Counted from the stretch's first letter, positions 23,911 to 32,810 are shown. The stretch: 43,791 nucleotides of DNA from Limosilactobacillus gorillae (GCF_001293735.1 NZ_BCAH01000004.1:1-43791); one strand, 5' to 3'. Made by a program: numbers and translations. The notes: a model not told the origin generated them from the letters alone.

Positions 23911-24801
23911 CTTTAGCCAGTCCGTTATATGCCAGTGCATAAGTTGCCAAATGTATTGGCGTTGGCTAACTGATCCTTCTACCAGTACCTGACAAGTGGC
24001 ATTGATGATGGCTCCGATCATAACTATAATCCCCGAGAAATCAAGCCAGACCATCATTAAAATGAAGGCCCCGATCGTCTTGTAGGAGTCCACCCGCCGG
24101 AAAAAGAATACGGTGTAGTAGGAAAAAATCCGTGATAACCCCATCCAAAGCAAGGCCACCACAAGCGCACCAATCACCACATAACGCCAGCGTACCCGGG
24201 CGCTAGGCACAAAGTAGTAGAGTAAGGTTAAGAGGATAAACAATCCCAGAAAAGTCACCGGCCAGCGCAGGGAGCTAAAGATCATCACATAATCCATGGA
24301 GAAATGGAAAATTGGCTGAAGCCACTCTAAGACTTGTTCCCCTAGCCCATACATAATCATGAGGGTAAAGATAATAATGATAACAATGATCATCCAAACA
24401 AAGGATACCACCCGGTTAATGATCGGATTTTGATTCTTAGCCACCCCGTAGGCACCATTTACCGACCGCTGAAAGGCCGCGATTCCCTGACTGGTTGACC
24501 ACAAGGCGACTAAGGCCCCAGTGGTCAAGATCCCCCCATTACCGTGACGTAAAAAATCGTAGATGATCGGTTGGATAGACTGATACACCGAACTAGGGAT
24601 CGCTGACTGGAGATAAGGAAGCACCGTTTTCGCGTCCAGCCCCAGCATCGGTAAGAGGTTTCCGACCACTAAAACTGCCGGAAAGATCGACAAAAGGGTG
24701 TAGTACGCCAAAACGGCTGCCGCCGTGGTGACCTGTGCCATTTGAAAGTGCCGGAAAAAAACCGTCACAAAGCGCTTTAACCTTTCCCCAACTCGTTTCA
24801 T
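23893..24801 (-). CDS. YihY/BrkB family membrane protein
   Basis: A 302-residue protein with six to seven helices. Family marks are AAAVLAYYTLLSIFPAVLV (about 25), LVALWSTSQGIAAFQRSVNGAYGV (about 100), YFVPSARVRWRYVVIGALVVALLW (about 190) and the conserved YKTIGAFILMMVWLDFSGIIVMIGA (about 240-265). The family was once called ribonuclease BN, but its true role is unclear and it may be a transporter. Length is normal. The last codons lie inside a bidirectional terminator. Confidence 0.9.
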   Translation of the reverse strand: MKRVGERLKRFVTVFFRHFQMAQVTTAAAVLAYYTLLSIFPAVLVVGNLLPMLGLDAKTVLPYLQSAIPSSVYQSIQPIIYDFLRHGNGGILTTGALVALWSTSQGIAAFQRSVNGAYGVAKNQNPIINRVVSFVWMIIVIIIIFTLMIMYGLGEQVLEWLQPIFHFSMDYVMIFSSLRWPVTFLGLFILLTLLYYFVPSARVRWRYVVIGALVVALLWMGLSRIFSYYTVFFFRRVDSYKTIGAFILMMVWLDFSGIIVMIGAIINATCQVLVEGSVSQRQYIWQLMHWHITDWLKKKEPK

Positions 24802-24854
24802 CTGGGCCTCCTCAACACGTCAATACGCCCATTTTATCAGTTTCTGACTTCGAA

Positions 24855-24885
24855 AACAAAGGGGCCCGGTTAATCCCGCGCCCCC
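24855..24885 (-). terminator. Terminator of the LTA-synthase-like gene
   Basis: GGGGCCCGG and CCGCGCCCC arms around TTAAT. On the minus strand a TTTGTTTTC tail follows, just after the stop at 24890. Confidence 0.7.
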
Positions 24886-24889
24886 TTGC

Positions 24890-27832
24890 TTATTTCATCA
24901 TCTTGAATTTATAAAGGTACTGCTTGCCGGCCGTCAAATCGTATTGAACCAGCTTGTAGTCTTGCCATAATTGTTTTTGCTTCTTGGTTAACTGATTTTC
25001 CTTAACAATTTGACCCTTATCATTGGTAAATTGCACCGTTGCGTTGGTATTTCCCTGTCCGGTGTTAACGGAAACTGCCGGCAGGTCCTGATAGACCGCC
25101 GTTAACAGAGCCAGGTATGGTGTAACCTTAGAATTGGTTTGTTCAGCCACCATTGCAATAAAATCGTTTGGACTAACTACCTTGGTATGATCCGTTAAAG
25201 TCCGGGCGCCGTGCTTTTGCGCATAGGTATTGGAGTAGATAAAGTAATCCGTTTGGTGGAGCTTTGTCCCATCCTTGGCCATGCTGTTATTGTAGATTCC
25301 CGGTAAGTGGTCACCATAAAAGACCACCGTGATCGGTTTTTGAATCTTATTGATCTCTTTAATGAATTTCTTGACTGCTTTATCCGTGTAGGTAAGTCCC
25401 GTTGTGTAAGCAGCCACGGTATTTTTATCCGTCCCCTCACTAACCTTTGATGGTAACCACTTAGTATAACCCGAGTAGTACTTAGTATCGTAAGGCATAT
25501 GGTTTTGGATCGTGACCAAGTTAATGAACGTTCCATTCGGGTCAGCCTTCAACTGCTTGAGAGTATTCGCATAAGCGGTTGTATCCGATAAGAACGGATT
25601 CTTGCCAATCTTCTTTTTGTCAACAATCTTATACTTGCTGCCTAGGTAATAGAAGCGATTGAAGCCAAACTTTGCGTAATCTATAACCCGACTGTAAAAG
25701 ACCCCCTGATATGGGTGAATCCCCACTGCATATTTAAAGAGTTGATTAAAAGTCCAATTTTTAGTTAACCGTGGAACCAGCTGAGTGTACGGCGTTTGCA
25801 TCGTTGAGGAGAAGTTCGCGGTTGCTAATCCCGTTAAAGTCATGTACTCAATATTTGCCGTCCCTCCACCGTAACCGGAAGAGATCATTAAGCCGCTGGT
25901 ATTGTGCTTCTTTAATGAGAGAATGGTCGGAATGGGGTTTCCCTTGAGTTGCAACCCCGGAACCCGCTTAGGATTAGAAAAACTTTCACTCAGGTTAAAA
26001 ATGATTGATTGATCGGATAGAGAATTTTCCCGATGTCGATTAATCTGCTTAGCCATTTCCTTATATTCTTTGGCAATCTTAGCCATCCGAGCCTCGGAAT
26101 AGCCCGTCGGCTGCTTCATTACAGTAACATCGATATTATTCATGAATTGAATAATCGGCCCGTTATTTCGAACTCCAGTGACTTGGTTAAAGAAGAATGG
26201 TGAATTTCCCATCCCGCTTATAAAAGTGCTAATCCTTGAGTCGGTATGGTTCCAAACGCTACTACTCCCAAAGAAAAAGACCGTTAAGACCAACCAAATT
26301 CCCCGTCGCTTCAAGCTAGGACTTGGAACGGGAAAGCGGTGATCTAAATAGATTCCTAGACTAATGACAAGCAGAAAGACAATCACAGCCGTAATTGGGA
26401 TCCAGGCACTTACTAAGTTTTTTAATATGTTCCCGTAAGCCTGGTACATCATCATATCCGATGGCAAGATCGGCTCTTCTCGCATCCCCAGTTTAATCCG
26501 GTTGGCAATTGCCCAAATAATAGCCAGAGGGGCCACAATCCCCATTGAAAGCCAGTAGCGCCCAACGATCGACTGAATCATTTTAAAGATCAGCCAGATT
26601 AGGAAGGCAGTAAATAAGAGGTTCCCTTGCCTGGCAGTCAATAGATAGATGTAGTTGTCAAAAGTCATTGAATAGGCTGGGCTTACCTTCCAACTGGTAA
26701 ACATTAAAAGGTTGGAAATTACGGCTAACCCATAGGCCACTAATAAGGCGGTAATCGCTGGCCAATGGCGGCGACAAAATTGTTTCACCCAGGCTGGCCA
26801 CTCCATTAGATGATGGGGTAAGGTCGCCACCCAAGCTTCATAGCGCTTAGTAATTGGTAAGTGACTAAAGAGCTTTTGCAAGCTCAAATTAATCACAGTC
26901 CCCACAAAAATGATTACCGCCGAAAGAGCCCCAACTAGGATGATCTTTAGGCTAAGGTTACTAACGTGAGCCGCGGTAAAGGAGACGTACCGACTAACTA
27001 AGAAGGGGAGCCCCGCCAAAAGTAAGGCACTATATGCATTACCGTTTAGGAGCTCTCGTTCGCCAGTTGTCGTCTTACCCTTTAACAAAAAGATTGCCAG
27101 TGCGACTAGAACTAACAGGCCATCAGACAGGCTAGCGAACCGACTGGCCGTTGACATATCAAAGTGAATCGTCACTGAAATCGTCGGCATTAGCATCGCT
27201 AAAATAGCGGTGACGATGAACAGACCTACGCCGCCACGCTTAATCTGCTTACGCCAATGACTGGGCAAATCAATTCCATCAAAAGTCGCCCCAATTAACA
27301 TTACCATCAGGTAAAAGAGCGCATTTTGACTGTCTTTAATCCCCCACAGATCATCGTAAAAAACGGTCGCAACCAGAAACATCCCCACCAGGACCTTGCC
27401 GATAAAACGGCGGTGAGCTTCCGAATACTCGTTAACCCGTGGGAAGGTAAGCATGGCGATCAGGTAGGCCGTCGCCAAGGGGATGAGGTTTCGCATCAAC
27501 GGGAAAACAGCATTAAGCAATTCGCTAAAGGAAAATTCATTCTTCCAAAGTAGTCGTAAAAGAAGCGCCCCTAATGCATAGGCAACTACGACTAGCCAGC
27601 TAGTGATCACCCGGGTCCGCCCTAGCTGGTGGCGTTTAAAGGTTCGTCCCACCTGCATCAAGAGCCATAACTCAGCCACGATTAAAATCACGTGAAATAG
27701 TTGGAGAATGGCCATCTTGAAGTTATTTTCTGAATAGGCACTAAATGGCAGTTGGCTATCCCACATCCAAAGGTTCATTATTGTCAGAAAAAGGGCCAAG
27801 TACCAACTAGTTTTTGATATCGTTTTTTTCAT
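24890..27832 (-). CDS. LtaS-like sulfatase-fold membrane transferase with an extra membrane half
   Basis: About 980 residues, against about 650-700 for usual LtaS. Residues 1-330 have about nine helices that resemble a worn acyltransferase-3-like membrane domain (inference). Residues about 360-520 are the LtaS-type membrane block, with NRIKLGMREEPILPSD. The outer catalytic domain begins near 610 with IIFNLSESFSNP (likely nucleophile Ser and metal-binding Glu), then SSGYGGGTANIEYMTLTG and, near 840, VVFYGDHLPG (metal-binding Asp-His). It should move glycerol phosphate or a similar group to a lipid or wall polymer. The ATG at 27832 is favoured over 27844. No promoter is plain between it and map. 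Confidence 0.85.
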   Translation of the reverse strand: MKKTISKTSWYLALFLTIMNLWMWDSQLPFSAYSENNFKMAILQLFHVILIVAELWLLMQVGRTFKRHQLGRTRVITSWLVVVAYALGALLLRLLWKNEFSFSELLNAVFPLMRNLIPLATAYLIAMLTFPRVNEYSEAHRRFIGKVLVGMFLVATVFYDDLWGIKDSQNALFYLMVMLIGATFDGIDLPSHWRKQIKRGGVGLFIVTAILAMLMPTISVTIHFDMSTASRFASLSDGLLVLVALAIFLLKGKTTTGERELLNGNAYSALLLAGLPFLVSRYVSFTAAHVSNLSLKIILVGALSAVIIFVGTVINLSLQKLFSHLPITKRYEAWVATLPHHLMEWPAWVKQFCRRHWPAITALLVAYGLAVISNLLMFTSWKVSPAYSMTFDNYIYLLTARQGNLLFTAFLIWLIFKMIQSIVGRYWLSMGIVAPLAIIWAIANRIKLGMREEPILPSDMMMYQAYGNILKNLVSAWIPITAVIVFLLVISLGIYLDHRFPVPSPSLKRRGIWLVLTVFFFGSSSVWNHTDSRISTFISGMGNSPFFFNQVTGVRNNGPIIQFMNNIDVTVMKQPTGYSEARMAKIAKEYKEMAKQINRHRENSLSDQSIIFNLSESFSNPKRVPGLQLKGNPIPTILSLKKHNTSGLMISSGYGGGTANIEYMTLTGLATANFSSTMQTPYTQLVPRLTKNWTFNQLFKYAVGIHPYQGVFYSRVIDYAKFGFNRFYYLGSKYKIVDKKKIGKNPFLSDTTAYANTLKQLKADPNGTFINLVTIQNHMPYDTKYYSGYTKWLPSKVSEGTDKNTVAAYTTGLTYTDKAVKKFIKEINKIQKPITVVFYGDHLPGIYNNSMAKDGTKLHQTDYFIYSNTYAQKHGARTLTDHTKVVSPNDFIAMVAEQTNSKVTPYLALLTAVYQDLPAVSVNTGQGNTNATVQFTNDKGQIVKENQLTKKQKQLWQDYKLVQYDLTAGKQYLYKFKMMK

Positions 27833-27850
27833 AGAGTACCCCATTTATAA

Positions 27851-27885
27851 AAAGTGAGGCCATGACAGTTTTGTCACAGCCCCGC
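27851..27885 (-). terminator. Terminator after map, upstream of the LtaS-like gene
   Basis: Arms 27854-27867 and 27872-27885 pair in 13 of 14 positions counting G-U pairs, with a GTTT loop and a TTTTT tail on the minus strand. It separates map from the next gene, 20 nt further on. Confidence 0.85.
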
Positions 27886-27888
27886 ATC

Positions 27889-28746
27889 CTATTCCTCATA
27901 CTTCTTGGCCACTTTACGGGCTATTTCACCGTAGTGAGCCAGTTCCTTTGCGTAATCATCATCGTAAAGGTACTTAGCATCCGCTTCCGGATCCTGAGAG
28001 GTCAAAATCTTTGGCCCTTCATCGGTGATCACTAGGGTGTGTTCGTATTGGCACGACCAGCCACCATCGGCCGTCTTGGCCAGCCACCCGGATGGATCTG
28101 AGGTATCGGCCTGCCAAGTCCCCGTGTTAATCATCGGTTCAACGGTAATCGTCATCCCCTTACGCAGGCGTAGGCCGTGACCGGCTTCCCCGTAGTGCGG
28201 CACCATTGGGTCTTCGTGCATTGTTGGGCCAATTCCGTGGCCAACAAATTCCTTCACATCACCATAGCCGTTTTCATCTTCGGTGTAGTGTTGAATTACC
28301 GCCCCAATGTCTCCGATCCGGTTACCCGGGATACACTGGTCAATTCCCATGTACAATGACTTCTTGGTTACTTCCATCAGTTTGGCGATTTCCGGTGACG
28401 GTGTGCCCACTGCATACGACCAGCACGAGTCTGAATAGGCTCCATCCAGGTTAACCACCGTGTCAACCTTAACCAGGTCGCCATCCTTTAAGATCAGCTT
28501 CTTACGGGGAAAACCGTGGCAAATTTCATCATTAACGCTTACACAGGTAGCGTATTCGTATCCTTCAAAACCAATTTGGGCCGCAATTGCCTTAGCCTGC
28601 TTGAAGTAATCGCGCGCAAATTCTTCAATGACCCAACTAGAAATCCCGGGCCGGATAATCTTTTGAATGCCAAGGTGCATCCCGGCTAAAACAGCGCCCG
28701 ACTTTTCCATGGCCCGAATTTCTCGTGGTGATTTTAAGCTAATCAT
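27889..28746 (-). CDS. map: Methionine aminopeptidase type I
   Basis: About 285 residues. Metal ligands are visible: Asp in LVKVDTVVN (about 95), Asp in AYSDSCW (about 106), His in EFVGHGIGPTMHEDP (about 169), Glu in TITVEPM (about 203) and Glu in CQYEHTLVI (about 234). It removes the first Met from new proteins. The ATG at 28746 with AAGGAG 8 nt upstream is preferred to a GTG at 28752. It is slightly longer than many members because of an acidic C-terminal tail. It diverges from the flavodoxin gene. Confidence 0.96.
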   Translation of the reverse strand: MISLKSPREIRAMEKSGAVLAGMHLGIQKIIRPGISSWVIEEFARDYFKQAKAIAAQIGFEGYEYATCVSVNDEICHGFPRKKLILKDGDLVKVDTVVNLDGAYSDSCWSYAVGTPSPEIAKLMEVTKKSLYMGIDQCIPGNRIGDIGAVIQHYTEDENGYGDVKEFVGHGIGPTMHEDPMVPHYGEAGHGLRLRKGMTITVEPMINTGTWQADTSDPSGWLAKTADGGWSCQYEHTLVITDEGPKILTSQDPEADAKYLYDDDYAKELAHYGEIARKVAKKYEE

Positions 28747-28780
28747 TTGCACTTCTCCTTACACTTTATAAACTCTTACC

Positions 28781-28809
28781 AGTATAGCACTCTTTGAATG
28801 TGCTATACT
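28781..28809. promoter_or_regulatory. Inverted repeat with two back-to-back -10-like boxes between map and the flavodoxin gene
   Basis: Perfect 10-bp arms AGTATAGCAC (28781-28790) and GTGCTATACT (28800-28809). Each arm ends in TATACT on one strand, so both divergent -10 boxes may lie in the same palindrome. An operator shared by both genes is possible. Confidence 0.5.
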
Positions 28810-28860
28810 ATCCAAGGTTTAAAAATTAATAATCGTTCACAATATTTTGGAGGGATAAGA

Positions 28861-29307
28861 ATGGCAAAAGCACTGGTGGTTTACGCCACGATTACCGGAA
28901 ATAACGAAGACGTCGCCGACATGGTCACCGGGGCCCTAGAGGACCTCGGGGTTGACGTTGAAATGACCGAGATGACGATGGCCGACGTGGCTGACTTTGA
29001 TGACGTCGACATCTGCGTTGTCTGCCCGTACACTTACGATGAAGGAGCTTTACCCGACGAAGGGCTGGACTTCTTCGATGACCTCAAGGAAGCCGATTTG
29101 ACTGGTAAGGTATACGGAGTTGCCGGTTCAGGCGATACCTTCTACGGCGATGATTACTGCAAGGCCGTGGACGAATTTGGCGAAGCTTTCGACCAGGCTG
29201 GGGCTACAAAGGGTAGTGCTAACGTCCACGTTAACTTAACCCCAGATGCTGAAGACGAGGAGCGTTTAACCGCCTTCGCTAAGGACCTGGTTGAAAAGGT
29301 TGACTAG
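28861..29307 (+). CDS. Flavodoxin
   Basis: A 148-residue flavodoxin. It starts AKALVVYATITGNNEDVADM, the FMN phosphate loop with T-x-T-G-N, and has the flavin-binding CPYTYDEGALPDE (about 60) and YGVAGSGDTFYGDDYC (about 95). It carries electrons at low potential, for example to reductases. It is very acidic. GGAGGG precedes the ATG. It is followed within 9 nt by the gtrA gene. The -10 TATACT lies about 55 nt upstream in a palindrome shared with map. Confidence 0.95.
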   Translation: MAKALVVYATITGNNEDVADMVTGALEDLGVDVEMTEMTMADVADFDDVDICVVCPYTYDEGALPDEGLDFFDDLKEADLTGKVYGVAGSGDTFYGDDYCKAVDEFGEAFDQAGATKGSANVHVNLTPDAEDEERLTAFAKDLVEKVD

Positions 29308-29316
29308 GAGGTTCTG

Positions 29317-29751
29317 ATGAAAGAACTTTGGAATAAGTACGGTCAGATTATCGCCTACCTTTTCTGGGGCGTCGTCACCACGTTAGTTAATATTGTTTCC
29401 TTCCAGTTCCTTTCCTCGGGCGTTCACTGGAACTACCAGGTCGCCAACGTCACGGCTTGGTTCCTATCCGTTCTGGTTGCTTACCTTACCAATAAGGTCT
29501 GGGTTTTTAACTCCCATTACACCACCTGGAAAGCTTTTTGGATTGAGATTACCCAGTTCTTCTTCTACCGGGGATTAACCCTCTTAATCGACGTTGCCTT
29601 CATGTTTGTCGGGGTCACTCTGATGAAGCTGAACACTCCCATCCAACAATTGATTGTTAAGACCGTGGATAACGTCTTTGTTGTGATCGCCAACTACATT
29701 TTCTCACGCTGGCTGATTTTCAAAGACAACGAGAAAATTGCCAAACGCTAA
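29317..29751 (+). CDS. gtrA: GtrA family membrane protein
   Basis: A 144-residue protein with four helices. It contains YLFWGVVTTLVNIVSFQFL (about 13), NVTAWFLSVLVAYLTNKVWVF (about 43-63) and NYIFSRWLIF near the end, all typical of PF04138. GtrA/GtcA proteins are thought to flip undecaprenyl-phosphate sugars for GT-C transferases. AGGAGG precedes the ATG. It is co-transcribed with flavodoxin, not with the GtrB-like genes at 78 and 6079, but may work with them. Confidence 0.9.
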   Translation: MKELWNKYGQIIAYLFWGVVTTLVNIVSFQFLSSGVHWNYQVANVTAWFLSVLVAYLTNKVWVFNSHYTTWKAFWIEITQFFFYRGLTLLIDVAFMFVGVTLMKLNTPIQQLIVKTVDNVFVVIANYIFSRWLIFKDNEKIAKR

Positions 29752-29789
29752 AAAAGAGCAGCACCAGCTTTCTGGTACTGCTCTTTTTT
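29751..29789. terminator. Strong terminator between gtrA and tRNA-Arg
   Basis: AAAAAGAGCAG-ACCAG pairs with CTGGT-CTGCTCTTTTT around a short loop. T-runs on both strands let it end gtrA and the convergent tRNA transcript. Confidence 0.9.
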
Positions 29790-29791
29790 AA

Positions 29792-29864
29792 TGGTCCCAC
29801 CCGGAATCGAACCGGGATCAATCGCTTAGGAGGCGGACGTACTATCCAATTATACTATGGGACC
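29792..29864 (-). tRNA. tRNA-Arg (anticodon CCU)
   Basis: 73 nt without an encoded CCA. The acceptor stem GGTCCCA/TGGGACC is perfect, as is the T arm CCCGG-TTCGATT-CCGGG. The anticodon loop CTCCTAA (plus 29826-29832) gives CCU. The anticodon stem is odd: inner pairs 29-41, 30-40 and 31-39 form, but U27-U43 and C28-A42 do not pair. Confidence 0.9.
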
Positions 29865-29875
29865 AGCACAAGCAA

Positions 29876-29923
29876 AATTATCGCATTCTTTACGGCACTT
29901 GTAAAGGTGTGATCATTTGCTTA
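29876..29923 (-). terminator. Probable terminator of the DEAD-box helicase gene
   Basis: ATCGCATT-CTTTAC pairs with GTAAAGGTGTGAT, with G-U pairs and one bulge. It is extended by outer GCAAA/TTTGC arms and lies just past the stop at 29931. Confidence 0.6.
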
Positions 29924-29930
29924 TGCATAA

Positions 29931-31256
29931 TTACTGCTGTTTTTCTTCGTTCTTCCGCCGGTGCTTCAGGCGAATCCCCTTGTTCTTACGGTTTTTCTTC
30001 TTGCGCTTCGGCCTAGATTGACTAAGCGAATCATCCAGCGTCCGGACGACCTCTTTTCTGGGGCCACGGTTAGAATCGCGCTGGCGCTTTTGAATCGCCT
30101 TAACGTTTGCCTTTGCTACCGAGCGGCCCGGCTTGTCGGCATCGTTAGTCACCAGCTGGCGCTTATCGATCGTCATCGGCTCCAGCTTGTAGTCGGTGGC
30201 GGCCAGAAGCTTCTTGAGGTCCCGGAAGTCGTGATCATCCCCGAGGTTAATCACCAACCCTGGTTCTCCCTGCCGGCCAGTTCGGCCCGTCCGGTGAACA
30301 TAGCCATCGGCAGTCGTGGGTAGTTCAAAGTTGACCACGGCCGGAAGTTTGGGAATGTCCAGCCCCCGGGCGGCCACGTCGGTAGTTAACAAAAGCTTAA
30401 TCTGGTGCTTACGGAACTTCCGCATCACAGTTTCTCGCTCGGTCTGACGCTGGCGTCCGCCCAATGTAGCCGACGAGATGCCATCGTGGCGTAGGCGGCT
30501 AGCCGTGTAGTGAAGGGTCTTAATACTGGTGAAAAAGACCAGCGCCCTGAAGTTCTTGGTTTGGCTGAGCCGCTTTAACATAACGGCCTTGTCGCTCATC
30601 GTCCGAGCAGCCACCAGACCGTGCTTGACCGGTCCCCGGGACTTGTCTTCGGCGCGGACATCGATCTTCACTAGGTCGCGGCCAAACAGGACGTCCAGCT
30701 GGTCAAGGGTGTCGGATTGAGTAGCCGAAAAGAAAGCCAGCTGAGTTTCTAAGGGCGTTGCCCGTTCAATATCTTCAACCACCGCTTGGGTATCATCACG
30801 CAAGAGGTCATCAGCTTCATCGATCACCAGGGTGACAAGGTGGTTGAGCTTTAGGCTCCGGGTTTCCAGTAAGTGAAGTACCCGCCCCGGCGTACCGACA
30901 ACCACTTCAGGGCGCTCCTTTTTCAACCGTTCCGTTTGCCGGCGAAGGTTGGCACCCCCGGTGGCGGAGTGAACCTTTAAGCCCAGCAAGGCCGCCCATT
31001 CTCGCATTACCCGGGTGGTCTGTAAGGCCAGCTCCTGGGAGGGTTCTAACACCAAAATCTGAGCCCCCTCCCCCTTCATAACCTTCGGCAACAGCGGCCA
31101 GGTAAAGGCCAGCGTCTTGCCCGAGCCAGTAGGGGCAATCCCAAAGACGGTCTTATCCGCCGCCAGTGGCGCCTGCACCGCCTCTTGAATGGCGGTTAGT
31201 TGCTTGAAACCGCGCTCTTCAAAGTGTTTTTGAAACTGTTCAATCAATGCCATCAT
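29931..31256 (-). CDS. DEAD-box RNA helicase
   Basis: A 441-residue helicase with motifs in order: Q-motif FKQLTAIQEAV, APTGSGKT (about 41), EPSQELALQ in place of the usual PTREL, VVGTPGR, VIDEADD (Walker B), FFSATQ, ARGLDIP (about 296) and HRTGRTGR (about 318). A very basic tail (PKRKKKNRKNKG then LKHRRKN) may bind rRNA. It unwinds short RNA duplexes, probably in ribosome assembly or cold growth. It begins 4 nt after the oxidoreductase stop and shares its transcript. It looks like the CshB/CshC type, but the exact paralogue is uncertain. Confidence 0.93.
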   Translation of the reverse strand: MMALIEQFQKHFEERGFKQLTAIQEAVQAPLAADKTVFGIAPTGSGKTLAFTWPLLPKVMKGEGAQILVLEPSQELALQTTRVMREWAALLGLKVHSATGGANLRRQTERLKKERPEVVVGTPGRVLHLLETRSLKLNHLVTLVIDEADDLLRDDTQAVVEDIERATPLETQLAFFSATQSDTLDQLDVLFGRDLVKIDVRAEDKSRGPVKHGLVAARTMSDKAVMLKRLSQTKNFRALVFFTSIKTLHYTASRLRHDGISSATLGGRQRQTERETVMRKFRKHQIKLLLTTDVAARGLDIPKLPAVVNFELPTTADGYVHRTGRTGRQGEPGLVINLGDDHDFRDLKKLLAATDYKLEPMTIDKRQLVTNDADKPGRSVAKANVKAIQKRQRDSNRGPRKEVVRTLDDSLSQSRPKRKKKNRKNKGIRLKHRRKNEEKQQ

Positions 31257-31259
31257 CCT

Positions 31260-32270
31260 TTAGCGGTTATTGTCGGCCGGGAAATAGAAGTCCGCGGATT
31301 GACGTAGGTTGAACATCACGGCGTTCACTTCACGGCTCAGCGTTTGCCAACGCTTGTAGTTTTCAACTTGCTTCGGGTCATCCACCGCCTTAAACAAAGC
31401 GGCGAAGTCATTTAATTCATCAACCATTGAGTTTTTAAAGTACGGCGCCGTTAGGTTCGTTGCTTCCTGCTTCTCGTTGAAGTAAGTAACCTTGGTCGTG
31501 TCAAAGATGGAATCAAAGACCAGGGTGTCCTTGAGGCCATAAACTTCGGAAACCAGGTGGGAGTTAGCGGTCTTACCAAAATTGAGCGTAACGGCGAAGT
31601 TGTCGTAAGTCAAAATAGCGGTCCCCTTACCATCAACGCCCGACTTGGTCATGGTTGGGAAGTAAACCACGCTACCCGGAACCCCAAATAAGGTTACGGC
31701 CCCATAAACGGCGTAAACCCCGAGGTCCATCAAGGCACCACCGGCAAATTCCGGCGTGAAGATATTCGGGTACGGCTTTTGACCCGCTAAGACCTTGTCG
31801 TAGCGTGAAGAGTACTTCATGACCGTGATGTTGGCCCCTTGAATGGTGTCCATCTTCTTAAGCTGTTCTTCCCCGGCGTGGAAAAGGCCGGTGTGAATGT
31901 GACGAGCGGCTTCAACCAGGCGAGCCTTCGGGTGGGCAGCTAGCAGTGATTCAATGCGGCTGAATTCCTCCGGGTTAACGAAGGCCGGCTTTTCTACGAT
32001 GACAAACTTGTCGTTTTCAATCGCTAGGCGAGCCTGTTCGTAGTGCTTGCTGTTAGGCGAAGCGATGTAAACAACTTCGAAGTCCCCTTCGTCAAAGAAG
32101 TCTTCCAAGGAATCGAAGAATTGAGTGGCCCCGTAAGGCTTACCAAATTCCTCGGCACGGGCCATAGTCCGGGAGTAAACGGCCGTCAATTGGTATTGAC
32201 CAGTCGTTTTAGCGGCGTCTAGCATCTGATCGGTAATAATATTCGTTCCAATAATTCCAAGCTTTAGCAT
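31260..32270 (-). CDS. Gfo/Idh/MocA family NAD(P)-dependent oxidoreductase
   Basis: 336 residues. The Rossmann start LKLGIIGTNIITDQML is followed by YSRTMARAEEFG (about 33), VYIASPNSKHYEQA (about 68), VIVEKPAF (about 91, with the conserved EKP lysine) and a C-terminal GGALMDLGVYAVYGAVTLFG (about 175). Members oxidise sugars or related polyols. The substrate is unknown. The start at 32270 is favoured, with GGAGCG upstream, over a TTG at 32273. It is the first gene of a two-gene unit with the helicase. Confidence 0.92.
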   Translation of the reverse strand: MLKLGIIGTNIITDQMLDAAKTTGQYQLTAVYSRTMARAEEFGKPYGATQFFDSLEDFFDEGDFEVVYIASPNSKHYEQARLAIENDKFVIVEKPAFVNPEEFSRIESLLAAHPKARLVEAARHIHTGLFHAGEEQLKKMDTIQGANITVMKYSSRYDKVLAGQKPYPNIFTPEFAGGALMDLGVYAVYGAVTLFGVPGSVVYFPTMTKSGVDGKGTAILTYDNFAVTLNFGKTANSHLVSEVYGLKDTLVFDSIFDTTKVTYFNEKQEATNLTAPYFKNSMVDELNDFAALFKAVDDPKQVENYKRWQTLSREVNAVMFNLRQSADFYFPADNNR

Positions 32271-32444
32271 CAATGAACGCTCCTTTATTCTTATATTACT
32301 TCCATTTTAACAATATCTACCTGTTTTTAACAGAAATGAAATCTTTCGCCTCAAATATTCTGTGTATAATATATATAATATGTATCGACCAAAGCAAATG
32401 CTATCGAATGATAAGGCAAGTTTACTAATGTGAGGAGTATAATT

Positions 32445-32810
32445 ATGCAAAAAAAGGGAATGCTACTATTCGGCGCGGGACTAATGGCTGGAATCACAAG
32501 CTCACTTGGTTTCAGCCATTCTAAAAAGAAAAATGAACACTCATCCTCCTTACCCATCTTCTACGCTGGCACCTGGCGTTACTACGATCAGGAACGGGAT
32601 CGGACCCACGTCATTACCATCTCACCTGAACTCAAATTGGGGATCGATAATCAGGCAATCCCGGCCAACGTTCAACACGTTAGCACTGATCAACTTGTCT
32701 ACCTCGATAAATTTGGTTACCACATCACGATCAAGGCTAACGAGCAACAACCCATTCAACTGATCGATGAAGCTGACGACCAAGAATACAAAATTGAACC
32801 CCTTAACTAA
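32445..32810 (+). CDS. DUF4828 family protein
   Basis: A protein of about 121 residues. The N-terminus [23 protein letters not shown] is a membrane anchor or signal, followed by a charged SKKKNEH and a small beta-rich domain with [26 protein letters not shown] and a [10 protein letters not shown] end. This fits DUF4828 (PF16110) of lactobacilli. The start ATG at 32445 is preceded by GAGGAG. It has its own A/T-rich promoter region with TATAAT boxes (near 32365-32385) and a terminator. Role unknown, probably membrane-associated. Confidence 0.75.
   Translation: MQKKGMLLFGAGLMAGITSSLGFSHSKKKNEHSSSLPIFYAGTWRYYDQERDRTHVITISPELKLGIDNQAIPANVQHVSTDQLVYLDKFGYHITIKANEQQPIQLIDEADDQEYKIEPLN

Noticed and set aside
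30529-30720. Small plus-strand ORFs inside the DEAD-box gene
   Set aside because: Shadow frames of a GC-rich gene with intact helicase motifs on the other strand.
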